The notes beneath the pieces are model-generated. The model ran no database searches, was not told the origin of the DNA, and was given only the letters and a program-made list of their open reading frames with translations. Below are positions 1 through 11,776 of a stretch of 64,000 nucleotides of DNA, piece after piece. The stretch spans positions 1,116,001 to 1,180,000 of the forward strand of contig NC_063285.1 of NCBI RefSeq assembly GCF_910591885.1, written 5' to 3'. A program made the translations under genes and the position numbers. The number at the start of each line of letters is the position of its first letter. Position 1 is the stretch's first letter. Source of the stretch: Bombus terrestris (lineage: Eukaryota; Arthropoda; Insecta; Hymenoptera; Apidae).

Positions 1-130
1 ATATTTCTTACTACACCGACGATTTGACCTGAGGTGTATTGTGTTGTCCGTGATAATTGTAGTAGCTGACTGTAGATGTCGCTGCTGGGGTACTGCTGTA
101 TTTTTCTTATTTAAGAATCGTGGAAGAAAA

Positions 131-215
131 ATCGGACTACGAGCGCCGATATTTGAACCCGGGTCCCGAACGTTCGTAACCTAAGGCGCTAACCACTGCA
201 CTGCCGTCGTCCGAC
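131..215 (-). repeat. tRNA-derived SINE head or tRNA pseudogene
   Basis: Read on the minus strand, the two ends form a 7-bp acceptor-like stem (GTCGGAC with GTCCGAT, one G-U pair). Between them lie an A-box-like stretch (GTGGTTAGCGCC) and a B-box-like stretch (GGGTTCAAATAT). The T-arm does not pair well and the body is 85 nt, so a functional tRNA is unlikely. It is best read as the Pol III head of a tRNA-derived SINE or a decayed tRNA copy. Confidence 0.55.
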
Positions 216-454
216 TCTAGTTATTGTTGAGTGGTGGTATTTATGCTGTCGAGTGCCGCCACACTCATTATCACAGATCTCGAACAATTATAATCGAGTT
301 AAAGTATAGAGACTAAAATATTGGAGGTCCCGGTGTCCTTTCATCTCCGACATATATATGCAATTCCCTATTTATTTGTACGTATTACCTATATAATATA
401 TGCATTACATCAAAATCCTGAAGTAAAGTCAAATTTTTTTACTCATTCGATATG

Positions 455-600
455 TAAATTCGACCAATCGCGGGGAGACGCAATCGCGAGGAAACACGTC
501 AACGGGAGTCGTAAATTCCCGTTACGATTATAATAATCGACGCCGCGAGTAGATCGATCCCTTGATTTCCGTTAAGACAATAGGGGTGGTTGAAATGATA
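455..600 (+). repeat. GC-richer repeat block, copy 1
   Basis: The stretch starting near 'tcgcggggagacgc' and running through 'gggagtcgtaaattc' and 'ataatcgacgccgcgag' reappears, diverged, at about 49337-49450. In both places a 'gagagctatagggaactc'-type minisatellite follows downstream. It is a dispersed repeat whose parent element I cannot name. The short open frame through it (321-533) is not convincing as a gene. Confidence 0.6.
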
Positions 601-851
601 TAACTCCGTGATTAACAGTGTTATAACTTATATATTTTCCAACAACTTCGTATAATCACACACACTAGTAACGTCGCTGAGTATGGGGATTGCCTTGATC
701 TTATTCAGATTCTGACTGCCAATCTGATAGATGAAGGCTCTCGGGTCGTAGTAGACGGAGCGATTTATCAGATCCGACTTTGACTGAATCGAATCAACAG
801 AATCAACCGAATGACCGAATGAATAGACGTCGACTGCTTGACCTCGACCGT

Positions 852-990
852 CTGACTGACTGACTGACTGGAACTGTAGGCACTGTGAGAGCTATGGGAA
901 CTCTAAGCACCGTGAGAGCCGTAGGAACTCTCCGTCGGAGCTAGAGAAACTCTCTAGTCAGAGCTATAGGAAACTCTCCGTTGTTTTCGT
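852..990 (+). repeat. degenerate minisatellite and (TGAC)n tract
   Basis: A short TGAC run (about 852-870) leads into diverged repeats of the form 'gaactctaagcaccgtgagagccgtag'. They are the same family as the well-preserved 72-bp array at 49456-49965 and its reverse complement at 43511-43800. Confidence 0.6.
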
Positions 991-2104
991 TAGGTCACTA
1001 CCCGCTTTCTCCGTAATTCTTAAGAGCGCGTAATAAACCCAAGGACCTTTCTAATAATCGGCCGAAAACACTTCTAGAATTAGAAAGTCTTTTCAGGCAA
1101 ACAGTTTGACTTAAACCATATGTGCGAACAATGCAGTTAGGATTTCAACTTTATGTTGAAATAAAATATTAATTTGGGTCCTTGGGCCTATGGAGGGTTC
1201 AAAGGACGGCACGTAGACCGTTGGCTGTCAAGCCGCGCGGGATGGAGTGTAGATGTGTTGCGCGGCAGGACACGATATTTTAAATGAATTTCTTTATTGT
1301 GCCATCATATAACACAGTACTACATTCAATGTATATCTGTACATTAACTTAAAGTTACCAACAGAAGATAGTATGTACAACATACATATACCGTAATTTA
1401 AGTTTTCCCTGTACTTTTCCAATAAATTTATAAATTAGGAATTTTCGGAATGGTATCTAGTAGAAAAATCGGTTATTCCCATCTACCTGTAAACGTCTTC
1501 CATCGATGTACTAGATGAATTAATATTTTTTCCGGTTCTGCGACGACTGTTTTATTGAATTTTTCCGTATTTTCACCAACTTCCGACATGAGGATCCAAC
1601 AAATCTTTTATTCCTCCATCAGATTCTTACCTAAACGAAAGTATCTTCCTAACGGATTGATAACCTCCATTCTATCTAATGCAGGAGTCACAGACGAATT
1701 TTGATTTAAATATAAAACGTAAAAAGCCAAATAGTAAGCTATGTGTTCGAGCTGCGCGTGACTTTTGTATCTTTTCTCGGTAAAAGTCAATATAGTGAGA
1801 CTTCCAGTATCTGAAGACCTATTATCAGAATAATTTAATATTGAGACGTTCCACCACCCAAACGTATCATTAATTACACAATATTTCTAAGTATGTCCTT
1901 CTATAATTTCATATCTTTCTATTACTTTAGTGTTGAGGTAGAGCGCGTTCAGAAGTCCACAAGAAAGTGATCTTCAGACATAATAAAGTCTTCTTATTTC
2001 GAAACGTTTATGAACCGTTAATGGACCTTCTTTTCTTGTACGTGGAGAAATCCTCATGGACACTCCGCTGTTGCTAATAATCGATAACAGCAGAGTAATG
2101 TCGA
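991..2104. other. unassigned AT-rich stretch
   Basis: No recognisable gene. A 60-codon open frame on the minus strand (1608-1790) has no family resemblance I can name and is flanked by stops in all frames. The stretch could be eroded transposon or intron of the upstream part of the SmydA-like gene. Confidence 0.4.
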
Positions 2105-2870
2105 ACTCTTACCGACTAAAACTCCACGATGCCCATCCTACGCGTATGATAGGAGTGCTCCAGGAACCTCTTATGAATTGTCTTCAGTTGTACCCCTTTC
2201 CCCCGTCCTCTTGTTCGAGCCAGTTTTAATGATTCTCCGACTGTTGAATTTGGTGTTAGAGGGGGGAGGGCATTGTCCCTAGCGCTATCCCCCCTTTTAG
2301 TCGTGGTCCGTTGAGACGACGATGGAGCGGCTCCAGACCGCCTGACCGCCATCCCCCTCCATCGCGTTATCCTACAAGGGTGTGAGTTTTTCTTTCTCTC
2401 CCTTTCTGCTCGTTCCTTTGCGAGCATAACTCGCTCGCAAAAGAGGCGGGCAGCCTCGTATTCCTGTGGCCCGCTCAGCATCGCTTGTACAATCGCCGAG
2501 GGGGATCAATCTTTTACCTATGACGTGTCACAGGGTGTAGCGGGACAGCTCCCATGCCGGACAAAGCTTCAGCGTGTGCTGCGTCGTGTCCCTACCCTCC
2601 CCGCAGTGGTGATAGATGTCCGTCTCTCCCGTCTGATTTTCCTCAGTTACTCGCCGAATACGTCGTGTCCCGTGAGCACCTGGATCATCCTATAGGTGAG
2701 CGGGAGGTCGCGGCAGCTTCTCCATGTTTCTCAGTTTGGAAGGACCGCCTCCGCGTCTCGATGTTCGCCTCTCTCGTTGTTCAGCTGGGATCGCCACTGA
2801 TCCCACGCGTCCTCCTCGGCGATTCCTAAGACGTTTGGGGCCAGCATGACATTAATGGACTTAAGTGTCT
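2105..2870 (-). pseudogene. R1-clade LINE, 3' end of ORF2 (relic)
   Basis: Minus-strand frames read in pieces as the C-terminal region of an R1-type reverse transcriptase ORF. There is a 'YRMIQVLTGHDVFGEYL' segment, then a zinc-binding stretch with 'YHHCGEG....TQHTLKLCPAW', then the E/R-rich tail (2116-2481, 'CERVMLAKERAERERKK') typical of this clade. Stops and frameshifts separate the pieces, so it is dead. The upstream RT domain is absent: a 5'-truncated LINE copy, as expected for target-primed reverse transcription. Confidence 0.75.
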
Positions 2871-2875
2871 TGAGA

Positions 2876-3171
2876 CAGCGGTTTCCAACCTTTATGCTAC
2901 TATGCTTCTCCTAAAAAAAAATTTCTTTCCGCGCCTCCCTACCTTTTACTTTTTTAACAGATATAATAATATAAACACGTTTTAAATAATAAAAAAAGTT
3001 GAAAACTACAATTAACAGAATAATAATAAAATTTTGCTATAACATATACGTGCTTTACAATATGAAGTTTTATTTATTTGTAGATATTATGGTATGAAAA
3101 TTAATGTTTTATTAAAAAATGTTGCCGCCTCCCCTGGCAATACTCCGCGCCTTCCACGTTGGAAACCACTG
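2876..3171. mobile_element. hAT-type MITE (296 bp)
   Basis: The ends are CAGCGGTTTCCAACCTT and, as reverse complement, CAGTGGTTTCCAACGTG: 14 of 17 matched, with the CAG(T/C)GGTT(T/C)CCAAC consensus of hAT transposons. The flanks tcttgaga and tcttcagg look like a decayed 8-bp target duplication, the hAT length. The interior is AT-rich with no coding capacity, so it is a non-autonomous element moved in trans. Confidence 0.75.
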
Positions 3172-4838
3172 TCTTCAGGTATAAATAGGATGATTCAACG
3201 CAGCTCAAGCTATTAACAAATTTATTAGATATAGCAGTAAAAAAAAAAAATATGAAATCCATAAATGATTTTAAAAATTTATATTATATTGTATTTTTTG
3301 TAATTGTTCTTGAATTATTCTTTTTGAAAAGTGGAACGATAATGATAATAAAACACGCGTGTTCTACCATCCACAAATTCCCTCATTCAAGCAGTCGTCA
3401 CTCCATTAATTTCCTCCATAAATTCGAATAATGGAAATTCTACTATCCAAAAGAGCTTGTAATTCACGCTTCAATCATACTTCGAAGCTTCTTCGTCTAG
3501 ATTGCTGTGAAATAATTTTTGTTGGCATTAATAAATATTATAACGACAATCTTGAAGAAGCGCTCTCAGAGGTTATGGCACCTGTTATTGATAAAAGAAC
3601 GGTTAGCATCAGTGGCGTAAGAGTGGAGTAAGAGTGGAAATAATGTTCGTGTGGCGCGTTTAGAGTAGAAATTCACAAGTTAAGATCTTTAAACAGAGAT
3701 TTATTCAATGAAAATAATATGAATAATAATAGTGATACAATAAATACAACAATACTAATATAATAAACTGAAATGACAAGTATTTGAATGATAATGATAT
3801 AATATTGAAAGTTTGAATACGGAAGTTTATAATATTCTGAAACGTTTTCAATATGTACGATAATTGAGATGCTTAAAATCTATCTTATTAATTAAACTGA
3901 CTGCGCATGTGCGACAGGCTTTGTAAATAAAGCTCAAACTCAGTAAATCCAGTAAGTTTTATTGAACAACATCGCTACTAAGAAGCTCCGCTCCTCGCTA
4001 GATCATTAGACGTGGAACGAATCTTAACTCAACCTTAAATCAACATTAGATTTATCCCAGAGTGTGTCCTTAAACCAAAAGTGTTCCTTCGTTAGCTAAT
4101 TTAATCAAGTTGATCTTGAGAGCTCTACACAGACAGATAAAACCGGATCAGGCAAATTCTAGGTGATTAAGCTCTTCGCGAGCTCATTAAACTTGAAGCG
4201 AATCAACCGATTATGAGTCTCTTGGTTTCTCAAAGATCTAGTCTCTAAGTCGGTTCTTGAAGCCACTAATCAAGGAACTGAATCGAACTACCAGCCCCCT
4301 ATTTATGCTTGATAGTCGTGATTATGTGGTGCACTCACGTGGATGCGCAGTGTCTGGCCTCGAATATATTTTGTTGCTAATTTTGTATAAAAAAAATATA
4401 AAAAACAAACGCGAGCTTATATTAATAATAATCCTGATTTAATCTTAAAGAAAAATACATAATTTAAACTAAAATACAATTTTTTCTAAATAAAAATAAA
4501 AATAACATAAAGTAGTCATTTTTATATTGATGGTCCAGGAATGAGAGTGGCAACGTTATAGTACTTTTAAACTAAATCTATGCTGTGGCTTATTTGGAAT
4601 ATGTTGCGAAGTGGCTGACGTACAATGTCAGACACTTGTAAATAAAAAAAATTAATTTTACAGCAAAAGAGTTGCTTTCAGAATCTATGATAATTACACA
4701 CTCTCTTGAAAAGTATTATGAGCTCTTAAAGTCTTAAACACTTTCTCTTTAACACAAAAATACTACGAAAAGTTGGGGAACATTATTTTTCAAATTATTT
4801 GTATACAAGAATGATTTTATCTGTTTGCTTCTTTCCAG
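3172..4838. other. non-coding stretch with an LTR-like fragment at about 3900-4370
   Basis: No gene supported. The minus strand of about 3900-4370 has LTR-like character, including a TATA-type box (reverse complement of 'ctatttatgcttg' near 4303) and an 'aataaag' at 3925. No matching second LTR or target duplication was found. The rest is AT-rich and lies upstream of a splice acceptor, so probably intron of the SmydA-like gene. An ORF at 3431-3631 has no recognisable product. Confidence 0.35.
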
Positions 4839-5191
4839 GAATTGTCCAGGATACATGTTACCAAAAACTTTTTTTGAACAGGAACAGGATTATATATGCA
4901 AAATTTGTGAATCAATTGTTCCTTATGTGGAAATTGAAAAAATATTAGAAAATATTGGTATATACCTTTCAACCATGAAGAAAAATGACATTATTGCATG
5001 TAAAGAATTTATAAGTCGTTACGAAAGTACTCTCCACCCAAATCATTTTTACAACATTGATGTAACGATTGCTCTGGCTCAATTGATTGGACAACAAACT
5101 GGAGGATTAGCAGCAGTAGAAAAAGATCTTCTCATCGAGAAAATAGAATTATGCAAAAAACTGGATAAATTGCTCAAGACACTCGTTCCTG
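4839..5191 (+). CDS. SmydA-like SET/MYND family protein, internal exon
   Basis: Third-from-last exon of an insect SMYD-type protein (SmydA-8/msta group), whose family combines a SET methyltransferase fold with a MYND zinc finger and a C-terminal helical region. The exon encodes part of the post-SET cysteine region ('NCPGYMLP', 'YICKICESIVP') and the start of the helical C-terminus ('YESTLHPNHFYNIDVTIALA' is characteristic of the family). A polypyrimidine tract and AG at 4837-4838 give the acceptor; 'gtaatg' at 5192 gives the donor. It starts with one base of a split codon and ends in phase 1, joining perfectly to the exon at 15929. The SET and MYND exons must lie upstream of the window. Substrate cannot be inferred. 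Confidence 0.85.
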
Positions 5192-5524
5192 GTAATGTAT
5201 TTTATTTAAGAAATGATAACTAACGACAATTATTCCATGTTACCTTCATTTACCTTACTCATTTCTGACAAATTCAACGAGTCTTATGTGTTAAAATTAG
5301 CTGATTCACTTCACCATAGATGCGCAAAATACTCAAATACAAATACATGATGGTAGGATTTCAAGGAATTCCTGGAAACATTTTGTTATTTAATTTGTTT
5401 ACTCGATTAATATTTTCTGATGCCACCGTTGTTATTGTTATAGGAATTTGACGGAGGGATCAGGGTAATTTTTAACAAATTATAATGTATTTAATACAAC
5501 CGTATACCTGCCCGTCCAATACTT

Positions 5525-6030
5525 TCACAGAAACCCCCGTACTTCTTTACCTTTCCTTCTGAGTGTGTATTGCACATTGCTTAGGGCAGTTGAGAATTTC
5601 CCTCTTTTTGAAAATTTCCAATTCGCCGTTCTCCACTCTCTCCTCCTCGGGTATCGTGATGATGAGCGCGCGCATAACCTAAGGTTACTTTCGAGCTTTT
5701 TAACTTCCTGGCTAGGTCGGAGTTTAACCGAGTACATCATGTCATTTCCCCTCATTTTTATCCATTCCTTCTCCCAGCACTACGAATCTCTTCTAGGTGT
5801 AGTCTACTTCTCTATTTCAAAGTTTTTAAAATATACCTTTTCTTGATCAGTTCTTTCCCACCCATCTCAATCTCCCGTGTCCACCAGTATATAATGTTTT
5901 TAGCCTTTAGCTTTGTTCTCTTTCTTTCCATAGTTTAGCTACATGTCTTGACCATAGCTTCTTTTTTTAATCACCTCATGGAATTTTCGAGTACAAAGTA
6001 TTAATGTTTCCTTTAGTCCTTTCCTCCATA
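5525..6030 (-). other. possible LINE coding remnant, unassigned
   Basis: The minus strand carries a lysine/arginine-rich broken frame, including a 76-codon open stretch (5525-5755) and 'IIYWWTREIEMGGKELIKK' upstream of it. The basic, tryptophan-containing style resembles the linker before the RT domain of some insect LINEs. No diagnostic motif is present, so the call is tentative. Confidence 0.25.
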
Positions 6031-6184
6031 AATAATCAATAAATAATGACACGTCATGGAGTTTATCTACGCCGTTCTTCTCAGTGGCACTCGGATTTCA
6101 CATTAGGTTCTTTTAGTTCGAACTTCCCGTCAGGGGAAGTGTCCCACCCCTTCACGTCAGGGTCGACCGCAAGTGACTTCATTT

Positions 6185-6290
6185 TAGTAATAATAAGTAT
6201 GTATAATATATAATATAATATAATAATAATAATAATATAATAATATATAATAATAATAAGTAATGTATAATAATAAGTAACTCCAGTTGT
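6185..6290. repeat. (TAA)n/(TA)n microsatellite, LINE tail
   Basis: A run of 'aataat' and 'ataata' units sits exactly where the 3' tail of the minus-strand R1-clade element should be. It probably derives from the element's A/T-rich tail that expanded as a microsatellite. Confidence 0.6.
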
Positions 6291-6325
6291 CATCATGATT
6301 ACCTCTTCAATAATATTTTCCGTCG

Positions 6326-8530
6326 TCAATAGCGTGCCGACATAGCTCCCCAATTTGGTTCTGCCGAGGATCCACCTAGGACAGTGTCACAACGCATGCT
6401 CCGTGTCGTCTCCTTCTGTGTCGCATCCCAGCATCTAGAATGAACCTCTTTGCTGATAGCCCTATGATACACGTTCAATATCTCGTATCCGGCCAATAGT
6501 TCCATCGTCCAATGATCAATATTTCTTTTGCACTTCTTGAAAGTACAAGCGTCCCCTATTAATTTCTTCGTCCAATTGTCATTTCTATAAGTGCTCCATT
6601 CTTCCTCCACTTGTCGTCTATACGTTCTTTCACTGCCTTCATCCTTTCCACGAAATTTGAAGCAATTCCTACGCTAGACCGACTCTCATAATGTTCTTGT
6701 TGGTAATTCTTCTTTACTTCATACATCTCGGCCCGGAGCTCCGCTTTGTAGTAAATCGGCATTGTGCCCGTCAATACGCACGGCACTGCATGCGATGCAG
6801 TGCTGTAGGCCGTAGACGATTTTACGAATGCTGCCCCCTGGAAGATGTTTCTGTTTCTCCTGATCAACAGCATAAAGCACCACTGTCTCCCATATTCCAT
6901 AGTAAAGTTTCCTGACTGAGACAGTGGACCCGTTAACGTTAGCTAGCAACATCCTCAGCGCCTCCATGAATAAATCCGCCTTGCCACGGACTTTCTCAAA
7001 GTGAGCTCCGAACCTCCTGCAATTATGCAACTGCACCCCAAGGTATCTGATCCCTTTCTTGGTTCTCACTGGATGACTCTCAATCTAAATGTCCATGACA
7101 TTGGGATTATGTTTCCCGGTGGGCAGGATTACCTCCGTCTTTTCGTGTGCTATCACTAATCTATTGTCAGCACATCACAGTGTCACTACATTCATTGCCC
7201 AAGCTTACCCCGATCTTCTCTTGGCTAGTTATGTCAAGTATCAGTGCCAGTTCGTCGGCAAAGGCGACCGCATTCAAACGAGGGATATCCTGAAGCTCCT
7301 TCAGGAGGCCTTCGTATAAAAGATTCCATAACAGGGAACCTAATATAGAACCCTGTAGGACACCCGGGTAAACTTTCCTCTTCACCGTCCCTCCGCTGTT
7401 ACGGATTACAATCTTCCTGTCTTTCAGGTAGCTGCCTAGAAGACATAAAAGCTTCCGGGGCATCCCTCTCGCTTCAGCCTCCAGCAGAATCTTATTCCAG
7501 TAAGAGCATTGAACACATTCTTAATATCCACCGCTGCAAGCACACATATCCGTTTTTTTCTTCTGAAGCTGTCCGCCAATTCAACTACCCGGCGTAGCGC
7601 GTCCACCGTGCTCTTCCTCTTGCAAAATCCAAACTGGTTTATATGGAAGGGGTCGAGCCCCAGCTTTTCCTTGGTCAAATTCTTGAAGGTATGTTCCTAG
7701 ACTTTACTAAGTGTTGGCAACATACTGATCGACCGGTACAACGATAGTATTATGGGGTCCCTACCCGGTTTCGGGATAGGTACCACCTTCGTCACCTTCC
7801 ATATCGCAGGTATCCTTTCACTGAGGTTTACTAGATTTCGTAAAATTTTAAAATAACTTTATTTAAATCGGCATCCTTCGAAGTATACCTAAAATTTTTT
7901 CGGTTACGCCTCGTCTTTCTCGTTTTAAAATCATGCAGGACATACGTATGGTCTGATGCTATCCACACATTTGCTATTTTCTCTCTCACGTATTTCTTGG
8001 CCAGTCTTCAATCCGTACTGATCACATCGATGAAACTCGTTCTCCCGTTCCTACGGAACGCATAGCTTTCCCTCATATTGATGGGTACGATACCATTCTT
8101 TACCAACATATTCATTGGACTCGTCTCCCAGCGATCAGTTCTCTAGCCGCCCCACGCAGTAGTCTTCGTGTTAAAATCGCCGGCGATCATCACTGAGGGA
8201 TAACTCTTCCTGTTTGTCTGGATGATGATCTCCATTTCCCTTAAGTATTCGTAAAATTCTTCTGGTTTGACATTGGGGGAATAATACCCCGAAAGCAATG
8301 CACGTCGTTAACAGTAATGCTCACTAGTCCGTTGCTGGTTGTCACAGTACTTTCATCTGGATGTTTTCCTCTGAACAGGATCACCCACAACGATGCATCA
8401 CCTTTGTTATCGTTACACCAGTAAGCCTTCTGTTGATAAAGCTCAGTGATAAGGACCACGTCGACTTTAGTTTTGCAGACATACTGATACATTAGCTCTT
8501 GGGCCAACCTACACCTATTCAAACTTTAAA
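6326..8530 (-). pseudogene. R1-clade ORF2: endonuclease plus reverse transcriptase (broken)
   Basis: Endonuclease start near 8522 ('MNRCRLAQELMYQYV' and 'VVLITELYQQKAYWCND', the APE-type fold of R1 elements). RT fingers and palm are read through frameshifts: 'INQFGFCKRKSTVDALRRVV' near 7640, 'PGVLQGSILGSLLWNLLY' near 7350, and the catalytic box as FADE at about 7242 instead of F/YADD, so the last aspartate is lost. After the thumb ('IRYLGVQLHN', 7040) the frame continues to a C-terminal part with Cys/His residues near 6450. Several frameshifts also break it. It is dead. Confidence 0.75.
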
Positions 8531-8539
8531 TTAGGATTA

Positions 8540-9133
8540 TTATCTTCTAAGTCTATTTCCTCCTCTCATCGTATCCTTCACCGCTGGACATGCCAGTGAT
8601 CCTGTTATATGTCTCAGGTTGTCTCTTCTCTCTGCCGCGCAGATCGCACATCTTGGCTCTTTACTACAGCCGTTTATAGCGTGATCCCTATCGTCACACC
8701 TCCGACATAGCTCCCTCCTTGTACTCAGTACCGTACACATTATGCCCCAGCATGTGACATCTATAGCATCTGAGGACATTCGGGATAACTCTGGCTGTTG
8801 CTATTGTCAATCCTGTCCTAATCCTGATGGTGGATTTCTCACGTGGAATGCTATTCACTGGAGCTACCACCATCGCCTGCTGGGTTCTCAGCGATTTTAT
8901 CTGAATTCATATTTCCTCCTTGATGTCCACCTCGGTGTCCTCGGTCAGCTCCTCCCTGGTAGCAATGGGATCTATATTTTTTATCTCAATGTCTCCCTAC
9001 TTGATATTTCCATGTCCTTCTTCATGGCCGCCTTCAGTTTCACTGCAACCTCGTACGCCGGTACCTTATTATTAATTTCAATCAAGATGTGCCCTGCCCT
9101 GGTCTTCCTCACACCAGTTGTTTCCTTGAGTAC
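8540..9133 (-). pseudogene. R1-clade ORF1 (gag-like), 3' portion with zinc knuckles
   Basis: Continuation of ORF1 on the low-coordinate side of the Copia insertion. The frame reads 'KTRAGHILIEINNK' near 9100, then an acidic region. It ends with CCHC-type knuckles in the order seen in R1-clade ORF1 proteins ('RRELCRRCDDRDHAINGC' and 'PRCAICAAERRDNLRH', 8590-8725). The first knuckle is degraded ('CWGIMC'). Frameshifts are present. Confidence 0.7.
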
Positions 9134-9369
9134 TGTAAAGATATAGAAGGGATTCGGAAATACAAATAATTTCCTTTATTTAGCACACAACAGTTATACA
9201 TATATCTTAGACCTCGAAATCCTACTCGCACGCACGCTTGTTGTCAACCAACTCTTCCAGATACTTCTAACGACTGACTATTGTCTTTTGTCCCAACTAA
9301 GGCCTGGACGCTCTCTGACGCTTACACACACATTCACATGTACAGTGAAAATGTATCATGTTCCTAACA
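9134..9369 (-). repeat. Copia 1, 3' LTR (236 bp)
   Basis: Plus-strand ends TGTAAAG...CCTAACA; matches 14294-14535, 32918-33162 and (inverted) 60094-60336. It lacks a 9-bp stretch ('aaactctaa') present in the 32918 copy. Confidence 0.9.
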
Positions 9370-9468
9370 CGCCTCCTTACATTTATACTGTACACTTAAT
9401 CGTATTTACATGCTTTGAGAAATTATGTAACAGAAACTTTAACACTTATTGCTCTATTTACATTTCTC

Positions 9469-11339
9469 TTAGTTTACATTCATCCATGACCTAAACCTTT
9501 CGAATTTCTCTCTACACAGTGCCTTCGTAAAAATATCCGCAGTATTTTCGTCTGTACTTACTTTAAGTATGTTTATCTTGTTCTCCTTTAAGCACTCGTG
9601 AACGTAGTGGTAATGAACTTTAATGTGTTTAGAATTTTTTGTAAAATTTCCATGCTTTGCTATACTTACCACTTCAGAGGTATCATCATAAATTTGTACG
9701 GGGTTATCGTCTAGATTTACATTGAAGATTTTCATAATTTCCCTAATAGACATTAATTCACTCACCGCTTCCGATAGAGCTACATACTCTGCATACGTCG
9801 AGGCTTTTGTCACATACCTTTGTTTTTTAGACTTCCAACCGATTACATCTCCATACAATTTAATTACATATCCAGAGTCGATTTCCTATCTAAATGATCT
9901 CCTGCCCAATCAGCGTCCACATAACAATCTATCGTTTCACATTTTTCATTCCTTTTATAATCTAATCTTAAATCTCTAGTCCGGTACAAATATTTCAATA
10001 TTCGCAAAGCATATTTAAAATGTATCTCATTACAATAATCTTGAAATCTACTCAAATAATTCACACTACAACTTATATCGGGTCTGGTATTTACACTAAT
10101 ATACAACAATGTGCCAATTAAATTTTTGTATCCAATATCCTCTCTATTTATCTCAGCTTTTTCAATTTCTAGCTTGGTCTCCATAGGTGTACAGTACAAT
10201 TTGCCATTTTGTAACTTATATTTGTTTGCTAATGATTCAATGTATTTCTTTTGGCTTAATCTCATTTCATTTTTGAAATAATCATACTCTATATTTATTC
10301 CAAGATATTCTTTGACTTCACCTAAATCTTTCATTTCAAATCTATTAGTTAATAACTTCTTTACGCTTTGTATCTTCCTTTTGTTTTTACTACAAATTAG
10401 CAAATCGTCTACATACATTAACAAATAAACAACATTTTCTCCCTCTCCACGTGTATATAGACACAACTCTATGTTATTCTTCTTAAAACCTAATCTCGTC
10501 ACATACCTATCAAAACACTCATACCAGTCCCTTGGACTTTCTTTTAACTCATAAAGCGCTTTCGATAGTTTACAAACTCTATTCGTTCCGTCCGTATATC
10601 CCTTTGGTTAATTTACATATATCTCCGAGGTTACTTCACCATTTAAAAAAGCAGTTTCTATATCCATTTGCTCAATAATTAATCCATTTTGACAACAATA
10701 TGATAGCAATATCTTAAAAGTCTGATTACTCGCTACTGAGGAATATATGTCATCGGCTACGTTTCTTTGTTGGAATCCTCTTACCACTAATCTAGCCTTA
10801 GACCTGTCATCTGATTTTCTCGTATAAACCCATTTTACATCTAATACTTCTTTGCCTTTTATCCTTTCTACCAATTTTCAAGTTTTATTCTTATAAAGAC
10901 ATTCTATTTCCTTATCCATAGCTTGTTTCCAATCTTCGCTATTTTCACAACAAATCGCCTCCTCAAATGTACAAGGGATATCTACTCTACAATAATTTGC
11001 ATGGATTTCACTAATGTTTTCTTTTTCTGGATACCTTACTGGATTTCTCTTATTACGTGTAGATCTCCTACGGATGTTTAAGCTTCCAGGACTGTTATCA
11101 TTTTCATCTTCCCTACTTTCTAACTCTTCCTTATTCACGCTTACCAATAAATCATTATCCTCAATGTCATCGTTATCTTTATCGAATGAATTCTCCATAA
11201 AACCGACACATTTTGTGTCTGTTTCTATGACCTCTACACGTCTAGCTACTGTTATTTTCCCACCTAATAACACTCTGTAACCTACTTCACTATATCTTAA
11301 CAAAATTCCCATGTCTGCCTTCTTATCCCATTTAGAAAC
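9469..11339 (-). pseudogene. Copia 1 reverse transcriptase and RNase H
   Basis: Resumes after the solo LTR with 'SKWDKKADMGILLRYSEV'. It continues through the linker, RT ('WVYTRKSDDRSKARLVVRGF' at about 10810, 'IEQMDIETAFLNGE' near 10660, intact catalytic 'MYVDDLLI' near 10420) and RNase H ('DCYVDADWAGD' near 9905, 'AEYVALSEAVSELM' near 9770, 'ADIFTKAL' near 9520). Stops or frameshifts at about 10877, 10607 and 9864 break the frame into four pieces. RT residues are well preserved, but the polyprotein cannot be made in one frame. Confidence 0.85.
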
Positions 11340-11776
11340 TGAGGTGGTATGTCGTGATAGGTGCAGAAGGAATACTCCGATGTTCAACAAAAAGTTTATT
11401 ACTTATAACAATCAACGAGTCAACAATTCATACGATTCACACTTAACGATTAACCATCGAGAGTTTATAATCGCGTGTCTCGGCTTGTGTTTGCGTCGCT
11501 ATGATACTGAACCTTTCGCACTTCGCGGCTGGAGGCAGAATGACTCCTTGTTCGAAACCGAACGGATTCTTTTCTTAGTTGCCCTTCGATATCCCTACTA
11601 CACACGCGTTTATTAGATGTACCGCGGCGGTTGCCGCGCGTGCATTCTTCCAAACATTCGGCGGAAGAACCATAGGAATATCGATGACACATTAGGCGCG
11701 TCGGCCTTACGCTTTAAAGATATAGCGCTTTGTGTCGCGAAGCCGTTGGAAAGTTCCGTGCTCGTGCGCCGCCACA
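11340..11776 (-). mobile_element. solo Gypsy-type LTR inside Copia 1 (437 bp)
   Basis: TGAGGTGG...GCCACA with a perfect 4-bp duplication aaac (11336-11339 and 11777-11780) interrupts the Copia frame between 'RRSEQKR' and 'SKWDKKAD'. An AATAAA on the minus strand near 11400 suggests minus orientation. 4-bp duplications fit Gypsy integrases. The internal region was removed by LTR-LTR recombination. Confidence 0.8.

Noticed and set aside
321..533. 70-codon ORF with a piggyBac-like 'SRGDAIA...NG' phrase
   Set aside because: The phrase lies in a dispersed repeat also present at 49337; similarity to the piggyBac linker is short and could be chance, so no transposase call was made.
3431..3631. 66-codon ORF as a host exon of the SmydA-like gene
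   Set aside because: No SET or MYND residues and no acceptor/donor pair with a compatible phase.
6081..6353. 90-codon minus-strand ORF with an I/Y run
   Set aside because: Translation of the (TAA)n microsatellite.
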